Shown piece by piece: positions 45,620 through 57,960 of a stretch of DNA of 64,000 nucleotides. The notes beneath the pieces are model-generated. The model saw nothing but the letters and a program-made list of their open reading frames with translations. It had not been told where the DNA came from and searched no databases. A program made the position numbers and the translations under genes. Source of the DNA: Chlorokybus atmophyticus (Eukaryota > Streptophyta > Chlorokybophyceae > Chlorokybales > Chlorokybaceae). The stretch lies in the NCBI GenBank assembly GCA_009103225.1, contig RHPI01000797.1, positions 280,705 through 344,704 on the forward strand. The letters run 5' to 3'. Each line of letters begins with the position of its first letter. Position 1 is the stretch's first letter.

Positions 45620-48045
45620 ATGGCGGCGGCGGCGGCGGCGGTGTTTTCAGCAGCGTGGCTGCAGGGGTGCGTGCTGTCTCCGGTACCGGTGCGTCGTGGG
45701 AGGTCTTCTCATAGAAGGAAACCATGTGGTTTGATTCGCTGCTCGGCTGGGCAGCCCTCCTCTTCCGGCGACAGCAGTGCCCTCACCACTGCGCTCAAGC
45801 GCAAGCAAGCCAGCGTTCAGGTTGAGCTGTCGAACTTCTATGAAAAGTCAATCTGTATACAATTGTGGAATAGAAACCAATTTGATACAAATAACCGCCT
45901 ATTGGCTGTCTCACTCACTCTGTTAAGTTGTGTGCACTGTTTACTGCAAGGTTACTGCAAGGTGAATGCCCAGTCACTGCGGGCTTGTAGCTTTGTTGGT
46001 TCAGTCACGTATACACTTGTATACTTTCCTGTTATCGATTGTGGCAATGAGTCGGTGCTTGCTGCTTGCGCAGGCTACGCTGGCATCTTTGGGGTCGGAA
46101 GAAGCGCTGCAGATTAGGCTGGAACAGGTTCGGATGATGACAAGGTGTGCGTCCGGGCTGCTGCACATTACCATTGCTATACATGGCATATAGGTCACTG
46201 CTCATCATGCTCCGTTGTATGACACAACTTCAGCGGTCACGCTGGTCATGCCTGCACAGGGTACAAGACTGTGTCATAGCGTTGCATGTGGCATAATGTA
46301 TGCTGTACATTTGTACACACCACATACATCGACCGCATTGCAGAGCAGTGCCATTGCATACGCCAATGCAATCGCACTGCTATCACGTGACCTCAAACAT
46401 GCATGCCGGTGGGAAGAGGTGCTGACCTGACAGCTAACAACACTGTAAACGCTGTATTGTCGCTGCTTTAACAAAGCAGCGACAAAACAACTCCAAGAAG
46501 TTAGACAGCTTGTAACCAGACATGCTGTGGAAACTTTGCAGGCACGGGCGGGTCCCTCCCACAGGCTGGTAGACTTGATAGCGGAGAGGTCGCTGCAGGG
46601 CAGGACGGTGCTGGTTGTGGAGGCTTCGCGGCGGCACCGGGATGAGCCCTCCGAGGCCGTCGCGCAGCGATGCGCCGACTACTTGCGTTGGGGTGAGGTG
46701 TGGGTGCGCATCTAGCCTCGTGTGATGGCACTTGGACTTGGTGGTTGCGTAAAGGTTGTTGATGCCGGGTTGTGCTTTCACAGGTGCGGATGCAATTGTG
46801 CTGTGCACTGACGAGGAGAGCACAGCTGATGGAATGAAGGACCTTCGAGCTGTGTGTCGTGGTAAGTGAAGCGCCTGTCTTTACCTTGCCATTGGTTTTT
46901 ATCTTTCCTCAATCTGTGCATGCATGCACGTGCGTGTGCGCGTGCATGCATGCCTAAAGGTGGGCGTACATGTGTGTGCATGTATGTATGCATGTGCGTG
47001 CATGTGCGTGTGTGCGTGCCTTTGGAGTGTATGTGCGTGTGCATGTCTCTGCGTACATATGTGTCTGTGAGTGTGCATGCTTGTCTGAAACTCCTCACTT
47101 GTTATGGGCAGCTGCACGTGGGAAGCCTGTGATCCGCCGAGACTGGATGCTGCACCCGATACAGGTATGCTACCATATGGTCGTCACCATGTCACATTGT
47201 CCCCATCTCTCGTGTGCACACATGCCAGACTCTTGCAGCCCGACGCAGGTGGTGGAGACCTCCGAGTGCGATGCTGTCGCGGTCACCCTGGTCACAGCCG
47301 TGCTGAACAAAGGTGCGATTTGCGTTATTTCGCAGTCACGCATGCAACATGTACAGTTGGGGTGTAGGTAAAGTCTCTGAATACCTTTCTGGGTCTGGGT
47401 CCTGTAGGCCTCAAGCCCATGCTTCAATACACGCAGAACCTAGGTGTGGATGGTGTGGTTGAGGTAATGATACATGCACATGCATATCTTGTTGTGCTGT
47501 CCTGGTCAGCTCTTCAGTACGCATCAGTTGTGCAGCTGATTCGCTACATCGATTCTCACAGGTGGTTAACATGCAAGACTTGGAGGCGGCGCAGAACGCC
47601 GGCGCATCGTTGTACGGCATCAACCTATCCGTCGCCCTCTCGGTGAGTGTATGCCTAGTGAGCGCTGCACATCCATGTCTTGGTAACAAGTCACAACCTT
47701 CTACTGAACAAGCGTATGCAGCTTTCAATTCCGGGTTTTCGACACCAGATGGCTGTGTCGCTGCTGGAGAAAATGCCATTTGGTGCCGGCAGCATAGTGG
47801 TAATGCAGTTTGTTTGCACATTGCCTGCTATGTTGGACACAACAGGTTCAAACGTGCATCACTGCTAAACTGTTGTAATCTATGCACATCTGCAGGGTGT
47901 ATCAAGTGTTGAGGAGGCGCAGCAGATGCGGGATGCCAGGGCAGATGCGGTCGTGGTGAAGAGGGAGGCATTGGATGCTGTGGAGGACGCGCCCGCAGCG
48001 CGCATACTAGAAGAGTTGGCGTATAGATTGACTGGGGATGACTAG
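45620..48045 (+). CDS. Indole-3-glycerol-phosphate-synthase-like TIM barrel, plastid leader, catalytic residues altered, 10 exons, 321 aa
   Basis: Exons 45620-45820, 46074-46127, 46542-46692, 46784-46861, 47112-47164, 47249-47312, 47408-47463, 47562-47642, 47722-47799 and 47896-48045 join in phase to 321 residues. An Ala-rich plastid leader (with PVRRGRSSHRRK) is followed by a TrpC-like barrel: ADAIVLCTDEESTADGMKDL, GKPVIRRDWMLHPIQ, CDAVAVTLVTAVLNK, GVDGVVEVVNMQDLEAAQNA, GASLYGINLS, VSSVEEAQQMRDARADAVVV. In true IGPS the first strand carries ExK, the second KDF/KEF, then NxR and SES. Here they read EAS, RRDW, NLS and no SES; only VVEV keeps its Glu. It is therefore probably not an active tryptophan enzyme. 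Donor choice after exon 2 (CAG/GTTCGG) is the weakest splice call. Confidence 0.8.
46917..47080. repeat. TG/CATG-rich alternating tract in an IGPS-like intron
   Basis: Runs such as GCATGCATGCACGTGCGTGTGCGCGTGCATGCATG fill the intron between exons 4 and 5. Confidence 0.75.
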
Positions 48046-49136
48046 GTAAGCGCAAGTTAAGCGCACAAGTGACTGCTCCTATTTCGCGCAACAGCTGCAT
48101 CAGCAAGCTGGCGCTACGCCTGCAAGCACGCTCAGTCGTTCTCAGAATAGCTAGCTTAGCACATTCAACAGGTTGTACTTGCTGTTGCCAACACTGTGGC
48201 ATAGTCTGTGTGTTGGAACGTTCAGTTGCTGCAGGTTGGTCGCAGTCAAGAATAAGGCTCTCGGTGTCGCTGTAAAGGTTGCTTTTTGTTGGAAAAAAGT
48301 GATAGCTCGCAAGATCACGCGCTTTGGCCTGAGTGTTGATTTGCTCATTAAGCACGTTGTAGCTTTCAACAACACTTGTTGAGCACATCGCCTTTGGTAG
48401 CAGTCTCAGTCTCGCGAACTGAACTGGTGACTGCGGTTGTAGAATGTCAATGCAGTTGATAGAGTATGTAGACATATTTTATTCATCTCTCTTCAGAGAA
48501 TGAAAGAAGGTGATGCAACAATCAACCTCAATGGACTCTTTACTGATGTAATCATAAAGGTCATGCAAAACGAGGACGGAACTTCATGCCAAAACAAGCA
48601 TAAGGACGTTGCGTTTTGTTTATGTGGTGTGTACAAATCTTCCGAGGGGCATTAAGCACGTGCAAGTCAGTCAGCCCGCACTCACATGCTATGGACAGCT
48701 CCACCATGCCATCACCACCACGCTCAAAACTAACAACATATACGACTACTAGCGATACCCACAACCCACCTCCTGTGTGCAGCGGCTGCAGGCGCAAAGC
48801 AATGGCAGTTGGTACGAAGTGTCATGTGTAAGAAGTTGTCACATCACTGTGTATATGTACTCCGATGCAGCACAGGTCAGTAGCCATGTGTGGTGCAGCA
48901 TCCGCGCAGCAACGGTTTGGCACAACAGCAAACCGTTACACCACTCCCGATATCGAGCTGCAGGTTGTAGTCACGTACGACAGAAGCAATGCCATTACAG
49001 CTTGCAGGCATACCCATGTCCGGTGCATATCATACTTTGTGTCAGATGTGCGATGCGGTTGCGAGCAGCATGCGCTATGCCAATACCCATGTATAGTTGC
49101 ATGTATTTGTGCGGATATGTTATGTGTCTCTGCATG
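48046..49136. other. Convergent 3' region, no gene recognised
   Basis: It lies between the IGPS-like stop and the coiled-coil gene stop. A GAACT...AGTTC-rich middle and scattered short palindromes are seen, but no exon. Confidence 0.45.
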
Positions 49137-52100
49137 CTAATACACTTGAGACTGCGACAGCACGACTGTACTGCTATCCCCTCCATCGGCGCTGCTATTG
49201 CCGCTGCTCCCGACAACGGTGGCACCCGAGCCAGGCTTGCCACCATGAGGGGGAGTTGCTGCTGCCGCCGCCACCACCACCGCCGCCTCCATGCTGCACC
49301 GATACACTGTCAGCTCCGGCACCTTCTCCGTGTTGGTGTTATTGTTGTTGTGGACATCACAGCAGCCAGGCGCAGCAGCAGCAGCATGCGCATCCTCCCT
49401 AACCTCGAGGCGAGGCGCATCAGCCGGTTGCTGCTGCGGCTGCAACCTGGCCTGCTTGTGGCGGCTTGCATCAGGAGGCGAGTGCGACAGGCACAGATCA
49501 AATGGTAATGAGCCCTGCCGCTGCTGCTGCTCTGCGTTGTCTGGAACTTGAGTCAAGTGCGCACCGGCTGCGGAGCCCTGGAGACAACTGCAAAACACAT
49601 CAGTGTCATACGTGAGCAAACCGCACAGCGATCCACAAAGAGACAAACAGACAAGCACAAAACAATGAACTGGGACGCAAGCAATCCAAGTTAGATACAA
49701 GCGTGCATGCGCGCACGTTCCAGAAGCATGCAGGATGAGCAGCAACTCCCGTCTACCTGTGTTTCCTCTTGTGGCCTTCAGCATCTGCAGGTGCCGACGT
49801 GTCCGCTGCACCATCTGCTGGCCGGAGCGGGTCAGCATGGACCGCTTGATTATGGTGGCCATCACCATGTGGCGCCTCTGGTTGTTGCGCCTGGGGCCGG
49901 TTGCCACTGCCATTGCCAGACGCAGGGCTGTCATTTGTTTGCGCAGCCTGCACCACGCACAAGGCACCCTGTTCAACTGGTAAAACCACCATCAATCACA
50001 ACTCTACAGCAGCCATGATGATGCACGAGCTTTGTCTCATGCGTTTTGGCGCAATGTTTGCGTGTAATACCCTGCGAGCATTGGATTTTGGTGACGTGGA
50101 GTCGCGCTGACTGGCTGGAATGGCATCAACATCGTCTGGTCTTGCGGCAGTTAAGAGTGCATCGGCTGGAGTTTGAGGATAAGCCTGGTACACGAATTCC
50201 ATCAAACATCCCGAGAGCACGCTCAATCAACAAGTTGCCACACATACGCATGCGCACACATGCACTGCTGCATATTATGCATACATACTGGTGCCAGTTG
50301 TACCTCTTGCATGGTCGCCACTTCAATGGCAACATCGACAACGGGTCTAACCGTCTGTAGAGGCTGCTGTGAAGCCTAAGACACAAAGCGCTCTATCAAC
50401 ATTTCTGCACGGCTACAGATTGAAGCACAACCACAAAGCCCACTTTACCGACTTGCAGATGCATGTAATGTGTACCTGTGGAAGACTTTGCTGCGGTGCA
50501 GCAAGTATTGAGTCATCTGCAGCTGGAAAATTAGGCTGCTCGGCATCCACACTGTGCGGCGTTGCCTCCAGCTCATCTGCGAGTTGCGAGACCAATTCTG
50601 CAACTGAACTGCGCAAAGACGTGTATAAGCAAACACGCAGAGATGGGAGCCGCGAGCGTCGGTATGCAAAACATACCGAAACCCGGCTATCCCATGGCCT
50701 TCACTCAAGCTTGCCACGCGCTTGGCTAGCTCATGCTCAATACGCGACCTGTTGACGGGCAGCGTGCATCTCATCAGGGAAGCACATGTTTAGATGAAGC
50801 GACAATGTCAAAACAAGGAATTGCCAGTCCAACTTTGCAAGTGTAGACAGGCATGAGGCCTGCGGCTCTCACTCTCCATGATGTACGCGCTTACATGAAG
50901 AGCTTGTCCGCAGCAAGTTGCTGCAGCCCCTCTGCTTGCAGTTCCTGAATGCAACTGCAAGCTTATCAGCTCGCCGGAGAATGACAAACCAACCCTTCAA
51001 GCAAACAAAATGATGTGCAATGCCGCAATCAACATCATGCTGGAGGCAAGTTGTGCTTGCGTACCTGCCAAAGACACTTATTCACGTCGGCATACTGCAG
51101 GAGTGTCTCCTGCATAGCCTGCACAAGAAAAGTTAACTCGTCACATGCCGAAGTGAAGGCTTATCCTTTTGCCGACGACGCACAAGTAATAAATATATAT
51201 GTACACTTGTCATGTGCATGTCGGACTGCTTAGGTAGGTGATGCCCAAGCGCACAATAAGAGCCATGCAGCAAGTATGTACATGCCTGCATCGCACTGAA
51301 CTCCATGTGCAACCGGTCCAGCAGAATAGCACGTGCACGGTTGTTTGCAGACATCGCCTCACCTGAACACCAAACAAGAAGCATTGATACTACGCATGCT
51401 TGGCATGACCGTCAACTCATCACCATTTGCATGCAATGCAGGCTGCCGAAAGCAGTGGGCAGACTGGCTCTAGAATGCAAGCCATTCCGATTTCATCATG
51501 CAAATGCCTGAAACAGAACCGCCCTTCCCGCATTGTTGACTGTGCGATTAACACAAGCAACAAGCTTTGCACACGCATACCAATGACTGGAATCATGGCA
51601 GTCACGTATGAAGACTGTGCACACCACGCCTGCTCCCAGCACTGCTGCAGCATCTGGAAGAGGCATAGACAGACTACGTCACTTACACTTGAGCACAGTG
51701 CCGTCAGTGAAATTGGCAGCAATGCGTGAAAGTGTAGCAGCAACTTTGACAAGCTCATAGTGAAATGGTGAGCTCAGCAAGCTTACCGCAGCACGAGGTG
51801 CATGCGTTTCGTAATGCCGCATGAGGCGATCGGCGTTTGTGGCGTGTGACGACAACGCCAGAAGCAAGGATGCCTCCCTACCGCCCCTCACCCTGATATG
51901 ACAAATGACTTGTCAAGAACAGCAGTGAGCATGATTGCTTGTATGCACAGTCGAGGATTGGCAATAACTGCACCATTGCCACATGCAATGTGCAAGCAAG
52001 ACTGAGACTGCAACCAGCACTGCTTCCACACTTGCAGTCAAGAGGATGGCAAGGAATTCGTGCTGCGCAACATGCGTGCGACGCAACATGCGTGCGTTTT

Positions 52101-52274
52101 GCATGAGAGCAACGCACCGGTGCTGCAAGGGCAAGCCAGATGCTACATGCAAACAAGCAGTAGTACGTGAAGCTGCAGAGCAACAGACTCTGCTCACCTT
52201 TTGGCCAGCAAGTCCAACGGCAGCGCAAGCAGCTCGGCAAGCGTGATCGGCGCAGCCGTCACCCCCGCGGCCAT
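49137..52274 (-). CDS. Uncharacterised coiled-coil protein, about 12 exons
   Basis: The start ATG is at 52274 (MAAGVTAAPITLAELLALPL) and the stop at 49137. Confident exons include 52274-52198 and 51892-51787, which join in phase (AKR, VRGGREASLLLALSSHATNA). Further pieces downstream read LVKVAATLSRIAANFTDGTV, MSANNRARAILLDRLHMEFS, AMQETLLQYADVNKCLWQ, QELQAEGLQQLAADKLF, SRIEHELAKRVASLSE, VAELVSQLADELEATPHS, and ASQQPLQTVRPVVDVAIEVA. A basic helix follows (LRKQMTALRLAMAVATGPRR, TRRHLQMLKATRG), and then a Gln/Ala/Ser-rich disordered tail (about 49590-49137). Heptad-like Leu spacing suggests a mostly helical scaffold. I recognise no family; middle exon borders are approximate. It is head-to-head with the bromodomain gene, 188 bp apart. 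Confidence 0.6.
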
Positions 52275-52462
52275 GCTACGCCGGCGTGCAGCACATCGTC
52301 ATGTCTACCTGGTTCCGCTGCCGCCTTCTCCTCCCTCCTCCGTCGCCTCCGCCGCTCCAGCAGCACAAGCTGGTTCCGTTGGCCTGACCAGGCCAGGCTG
52401 GGCTGTCAGGCCAGGCCGGTGGCCGGGCTGGCGCGGGGGATCCGGCCAGGTTAGACTGGGCC
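52275..52462. promoter_or_regulatory. Shared upstream region of coiled-coil and bromodomain genes
   Basis: Only 188 bp separate the divergent start codons, the shortest of the six pairs in the window. It is GC-rich with repeated GGCCAGGC/GGCCGG words and no TATA box. Confidence 0.5.
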
Positions 52463-55400
52463 ATGGGAGACAACGGCAAGCTGAAGGTGGTCATCAAGCT
52501 GAAGCCGCAGCAGCCGCAGCAGGCGTCAGGCCACAAGCATGCCGACCATCACAGGCGCAGCAGAGACAAGGGCAGAGATAAGGAGAAGGGCAAGGATAAG
52601 GGCCAGGAGAAAGACAGGGACAGCGAGAAGGACAATCACAGGGTCAAGCTGAAGCTGAAGCACACAGACGTCAAGTCATCTTCCAGATCAGGCTTCAAGC
52701 ACTCTCTCTCGGCCGTTAGCGAAGATGAAGCGGCGGACAAGCAGCAGGAGGCAGTCAGCAAGGAAAACAAGGACAGGAGGAACAACCACAAGGAGATCAA
52801 CAGCAGCAGGGAGAGGGAAGGGCCCATGCCTCTTAAGAAGCGTAAGGTGGGTACAGCCGTGGCAGCAGACACTGTTGTTAAATAACTATCTTACTGCCTC
52901 CCATGCACCAATCCCTGGCATCTCTGGCATGCAAACACTCACGTCATTTCACATGCTGCTTGAGATGGCAAGTGGCACGCCTCGTGCAACACGAGCTTTG
53001 ACGTCTTCAAGCCTTGGTGTTCATGTTGGTGCTGTGTAGACCACGTATAAGTGTTTTTGCTCTGGGGCTGGATTAACCCCAGAAGCAAAGGGGCACATTT
53101 TCTGCTGGTTGTGCCACTTGCAACAACAATAGTGTTGCTCATAATATACATATTAACATATATATATACATATATACATATTATACATATATATATATAT
53201 ATATATATAACGCGTATTGTTGTCTGTCAAGCACATGCGCGCTCCAGCATGCATGCACGCAAACAACACAGTCAAACAGCACGGTATTAATCGGTAACGT
53301 ATGCGCTTGCAGTTTGAGCTGCCAGCAGCGTCGTCTCCAGAGCCCGAGTTGGCTCTTTCACCGGCGCTCGCGGTTGTTGTGCCCCCTACCACCACCGCCG
53401 CAACTCCATCCAGAAGCACTTCTTTCCCTGCATCCATAGCTCACTACAGAAGCAAGGTTTGTTGCATGTGTCCTATGATTGACTGATTGGTCAAGTCAGT
53501 GCGCCTGTGTCGTTTGTGTGCATGCGTGTGTGTGCGCACGCATGTGCCGTTGCATAGCTTTGAGATATTTTGCGCACCATTGTTTAGCTGTGGCACGATT
53601 GGCAGGTAAAGTTGTCGCCACAACCTTCAGCGGATTCAAAAGATGATGTGAAGGTGCAGAGGCAGGACAGCATGTCTGTGGATACAAGTGCACCAAACAT
53701 GGCATACATCCCTGAGCCAGCACCACCTCCAGAGCCAAGTTTTAGCACGCGCGAGCCATCCGCAGCCGGCGGTAAGTTGCAGTTATGCAATGAACACTCT
53801 CGCAAATAGAGAATGTTGCATTGACAGACTTGCGCTATTGCCAGCTGACGCTCCTACCGTACCTGCCATGGAAGCCATACTTGCCAAGCTTCAAAAGTAA
53901 GTCGATGTACATTGCGTGCACACGCTTATGCCTGTGTGTGCTTGTCTGCATGTGTATGCGCATATGCGCACATTCATGTGCACGAGAGTGCGCGCTTTGT
54001 CACACTTCTGCCACCGATCCAATGTTACAAGTAACAGTACACGCTTGTCAACTGCAGAAAAGATACCTTTGGTGTGTTTGCCGAGAAGGTGGATCGAAAA
54101 TTGGTGAGAACTCACGTGTACATGATTACTAATGTCATACCTGTGGTTAGCCGCTAGATGCTTGGTATTGCTAATCCTGGTCAGGAGCCTAGCCAGGGAA
54201 AGAGATCAGCGTGTCTTATCTGAGATGGTGATGCTGTTTTGCAGGTGCCTGACTACTACGATGTGATCAAGCACCCAATGGACTTTGGAACATTGAGGGA
54301 GAAACTGAAGGCTGGCGTGTATAGTACTTGGGACTTATTTACGGTAATTGGAGCCTGCTCAGCTGCAATCAACACCATGTGTGACACTGGAACCTGCATG
54401 GTTACGCGTGTCATATGTTATGTGGCTTGGTAACACTTTGTTATTCGCTTTGTTATTCTTCTGTTGCAGGCTGATGTAAACTTGATCTGCAACAACGCGA
54501 TGCACTACAACGCTCCCACCACTGTCTACTACAAACAGGTATGTTGGTCTGGGATCCCCCCTCGGTGAGCTTGCTGCCATGTTGATCACAGCAAATATTT
54601 CTGTGCATGTGCATACTCATTGGTGTATGTGCGTATTACTCTATAGCTTTGTTTTACTGCGGTCTCCTGTATCAACATATGCGATGAACCTGCTGCAGGC
54701 CAAGGCTATGCAGGAGTTGCTGTATAAGTCGTTAAGTAAAGAGCAACAGGTCATAGCCAGGAAAACAACAGCAGCAGCAACAGCAACAGCAGCGCACCAG
54801 TCAGCACCAGACGTGCCCGCCAAGCGCGGTCGGAAGTACGTTTGTTTCCAGCAGCTATCGCTCACGCAGCAGTGATGAGATATCGTGTCTATCAATAGAA
54901 TCAGGATGTATGGCTCACTTGTTGGGGTCTTTCAGGCCTGGATCAGTGCCTGGAAGGCGAGGCAGACCGCCCGGAAGACTCAACAGGGTACCCTCTGACT
55001 CAGACCATGTCATTAGAGCTGTTGGAGATGATTCTGTGGTAAGAGCTCTGCCTTGTTGTCTTGCTGTGTGGGTTGCATGGGTCATAGAGCCTGTTTGTAG
55101 TACGGGTCTGGTCGCTCCCTGCAGTTGTTTGCTAAGGGCTTCAGCTCATTGTAATGGTATGCCGCAGGATTCGCGCCGGGCGGTCAGATCAAATGCAGGT
55201 GTAACAACAATCCATATGCAATAATAACCCACCTGTTAGTTTATGCATGCCCTGCCCTTGTACACCTGAGTTGACGCACTGTGAACCGTCACAGATACCT
55301 CTATGTTTGAGCCGGGCACTCCAGTAGACAATGATGAATATGGAGGTAGGACTCAGTGATGTTTATGTTTCAACGGGCATGCGGATCAGACTGACTTGCA

Positions 55401-57032
55401 TGCTGCAGAGCGGAAGCCGGTGTCACTGCAGGCATTGGATGGCCGCAGGCCTCTGCCAGCAGAAGAGTACCGGCGAAGCACATTTGTTACAAAAAAGCCC
55501 GGAACCGGCCGAGGCGTTGTGTGCTGGGACCAGTTAACGCTTGGACAAGCAAACTCGAGGGTGTTTGCTCCGGTGCGTTGGCCAATTGCATGCATGCTTG
55601 GAAAGCCTTACTTATGCTCTGTCAAATTGCAAGTGTTACAGCAGCCTGCAGCGACTGAGGATGCATGCTGCATAAATAGGATATGTCCAGTATGGTTGAG
55701 TGTGCGTGTGTGATGCGTGTGCAGGTGAGCAACTTGCCTCAAGATGCGTACATGGCATCCTTGTGCCGGTTTGTTGGCAGCATCGGAGGCAGGGCGTGGG
55801 CAGTTGCTTCCAAGAAGATCGCACAGGTGTTCGAGGCTGAAGTGCAAGCCCTGACAGCCCCACCACCAATGCAAACCGCACCCAAACAAGGCGCTCTTAC
55901 AACAAAGGCGTATGCGCAAAGCAAAACTGCTACACCACAGATAACAGCTGGCCGCGGGACTCCTGCCAGCGTGCGTGGCACTGCACAAGTGCCCAGTGCA
56001 GGTGCAGGTAGAGGTTCTATTACAGCCGCCCGACCACCCACACCGCCTGTAACCGCGCCTCGTGTGACAACACCACCGCCCAACATAGCGACCGTGCGCC
56101 CGAATGCATCCTTACCTGCTGCTGCAAGCATGCAGCGCACGCCTTCACCTCTGCCGCAAGGCCAGACCGCATTCAACAACAGCGGGAACGCAATGTCTTC
56201 TGTGAGTAACACTCTATCAGCTCCCAACCCTTCCGCCAATCTCGGCATGAAGTCAAGTCCCAGTCACAATCCTGTAACAGCCCAGTCTGCATCTGTCCCA
56301 AGGCAGCCGCTTGGTAGTGTCGGGCCGGGCCGGCCCGTGGGTCAAAGCAGTCTCGGTGCCCAAGGCAATGCAACGACTGGTACTATTGCTCAGAGGGTCA
56401 TATCACCAAATGCACTGTCCATGCCGGCGTCAAGACCGCAACCCACAAGGCCCTCGGGGGGAAACTCCTTTGGCTTTGACGCGCTCTTCAACAACTCCAA
56501 CTCAGCGCCAAAGATGTTTGACCTCAACATGCAGGCCAGCTTTCCAACACAACGCGCGGGACCCACTACTCCCGTCAGCAAGGGCTTTGCTATGCAAAGC
56601 AACGCGGGTAACAGTGGTGCCCACCAAGGGTTCCAAGCCACCCTGCAGCAGCAGCAGCAGCAGCAAGGCGGCGTTCAGCTGCCAGCTGGCAACTATGCAT
56701 ACCCTCCATGGATGGCCTCCTCACTAGCTCAGATGCAGCAAATGTCTGCGCCGCTGCAGCAGCAGCAGCAAGCCATGGCCGCCATGTTGGCGAGTCAGTC
56801 GGGTGCTCATCCCAGAGTCTCTGCTCCTCAGCATGCTCAGTTGGGTGCGATGGCAACAAGTGCATCTGTCGGTACCCCGCAGGATGATGGTGCATCACTT
56901 GCAGGGCAAGCTGCGGAAGCACAAGGCATGAAAGGCCAAGCACGGCAGCAAACTGCAGGTTCAGGGCAATCCACTTGGCCAATAGATTTCATGCTGGGCT
57001 TACGGCCTGGAGATGGCAGTAGTGGAGGCTAA
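52463..57032 (+). CDS. SWI/SNF-associated bromodomain protein (BRD9/plant BRD1-2-13 type), 13 exons, 917 aa
   Basis: Exons 52463-52846, 53313-53456, 53606-53771, 53845-53896, 54058-54103, 54245-54343, 54470-54538, 54699-54835, 54936-55038, 55168-55198, 55295-55345, 55409-55572 and 55725-57032 join in phase to 917 residues. The N-terminus is a charged Lys/Asp/Arg region. The bromodomain (about 235-335) reads AILAKLQKKDTFGVFAEKVD, PDYYDVIKHPMDFGTLREKL, and LICNNAMHYNAPTTVYYKQA, with the acetyl-lysine-binding Asn in NAMHYN. An AT-hook-like RRGRPPGR follows. A plant BRD-family block lies at RRSTFVTKKPG and CRFVGSIGGRAWAVASKKI. The long last exon is Pro/Gln/Ser-rich and probably disordered. Plant relatives sit in the BAS-class SWI/SNF remodeller, so a nuclear chromatin role is expected. 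The exon 4 acceptor (GCCAG at 53841-53844) was chosen because it alone keeps phase. Confidence 0.92.
53148..53211. repeat. (TA)n-rich tract in bromodomain gene intron 1
   Basis: TATATACATATATACATATTATACATATATATATATATATATATA forms a run of about 60 bp in the first intron. Confidence 0.9.
56645..56669 (+). repeat. CAG repeat coding a Gln run
   Basis: A CAG run in the last exon of the bromodomain gene encodes seven to eight Gln. A second at about 56756-56771 encodes five or six Gln. Confidence 0.85.
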
Positions 57033-57184
57033 GGTGGGTGTACGGTATGCAAGTATGAAGCATTCCAGGTTGAAGATTCTGGGTTGTACAGAAATAGGAG
57101 CAACACAATTGCACATGCATAGAACATGCAACACTGTCGCGTACAAAAGGGGTATGCTGCTGTGCCGGCATGCATGGTGTGAAA

Positions 57185-57960
57185 CAGGCAGTCAATATGC
57201 ATAGGGTATGAGTCTTATTGCAAACATGCAGTCTGTGCACACACGGCTCGCCCTCACTTCGTGCAAGGAGCACCCGAGCAGGACTACTACGGCGAATTGC
57301 AGTACATGGGGAGCAGCGAGGTCTGCCCGTGTCATCACGGTGGAGTACACAGCACTGCGAAAAGGGAGTGCGACGTGCTGTGCGTATGCATGCTGCGCGC
57401 TAATGGGCGCAAACCCTAACAACGCAGCCACAGCAGGGTGTATGACGCAGTTGTGGGTGGAGGTGGTGATGTGGGCGGAGGAGGAGGGGGAGTCCGTTGG
57501 GTCTGCTGCTGCTGCTGCTGCTGCTGCCTCGGCTAAGACTGGGCCGCTAACCAACGGCCGTTGTGCAGGTGAACGCATATGCATGTGCATGCTTACATGG
57601 CTAACGGGGTGGTAGGGATAGTGCAGCGTGTGAGGTAGTGAATGAACCCGGTGGTCAACCTGACAATGGTGTTGTTGGTATGCGCTATGTCACTCTGCAT
57701 GCTGCTGACTGTGCATGCCTCTATGCATGTGCATTGCCGTTTCGCATTGTGTGTACACAAGCCAATAATGGTAACACTCAAGCCAACAAGCAAGGCAACA
57801 CACTTGCAGTACACCCGGGGCCATCACACTCATCTCTGCAAAGCTTGCTGTTGGTGAAGCAGGCACTAGCAGCAGCAAACACCAACCAACCAACCAACCA
57901 ACCAACCTGAGTGCACAAGTGCGGCAACAGTTATGCATAGTGCCAAGCACACAACACTAT
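57185..57960. repeat. Dispersed repeat, copy 2 (related to 36640-37260)
   Basis: It contains the same ordered blocks as copy 1: GCATAGGGTATGAGT (57199), CAGTCTGTGCACACAC (57229), TAACGGGGT (57602), CCCGGTGGTCAAC (57649), ACACCCGGGGCCATCACACT (57812) and CCAACCTGAGTGCACAAGTG (57903). It is longer in the middle. A partial third start (GCATAGGGTATGAAT) follows at 57962. Copy 2 also has an ACCA/CCAA tetranucleotide run at about 57882-57906. Confidence 0.7.
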
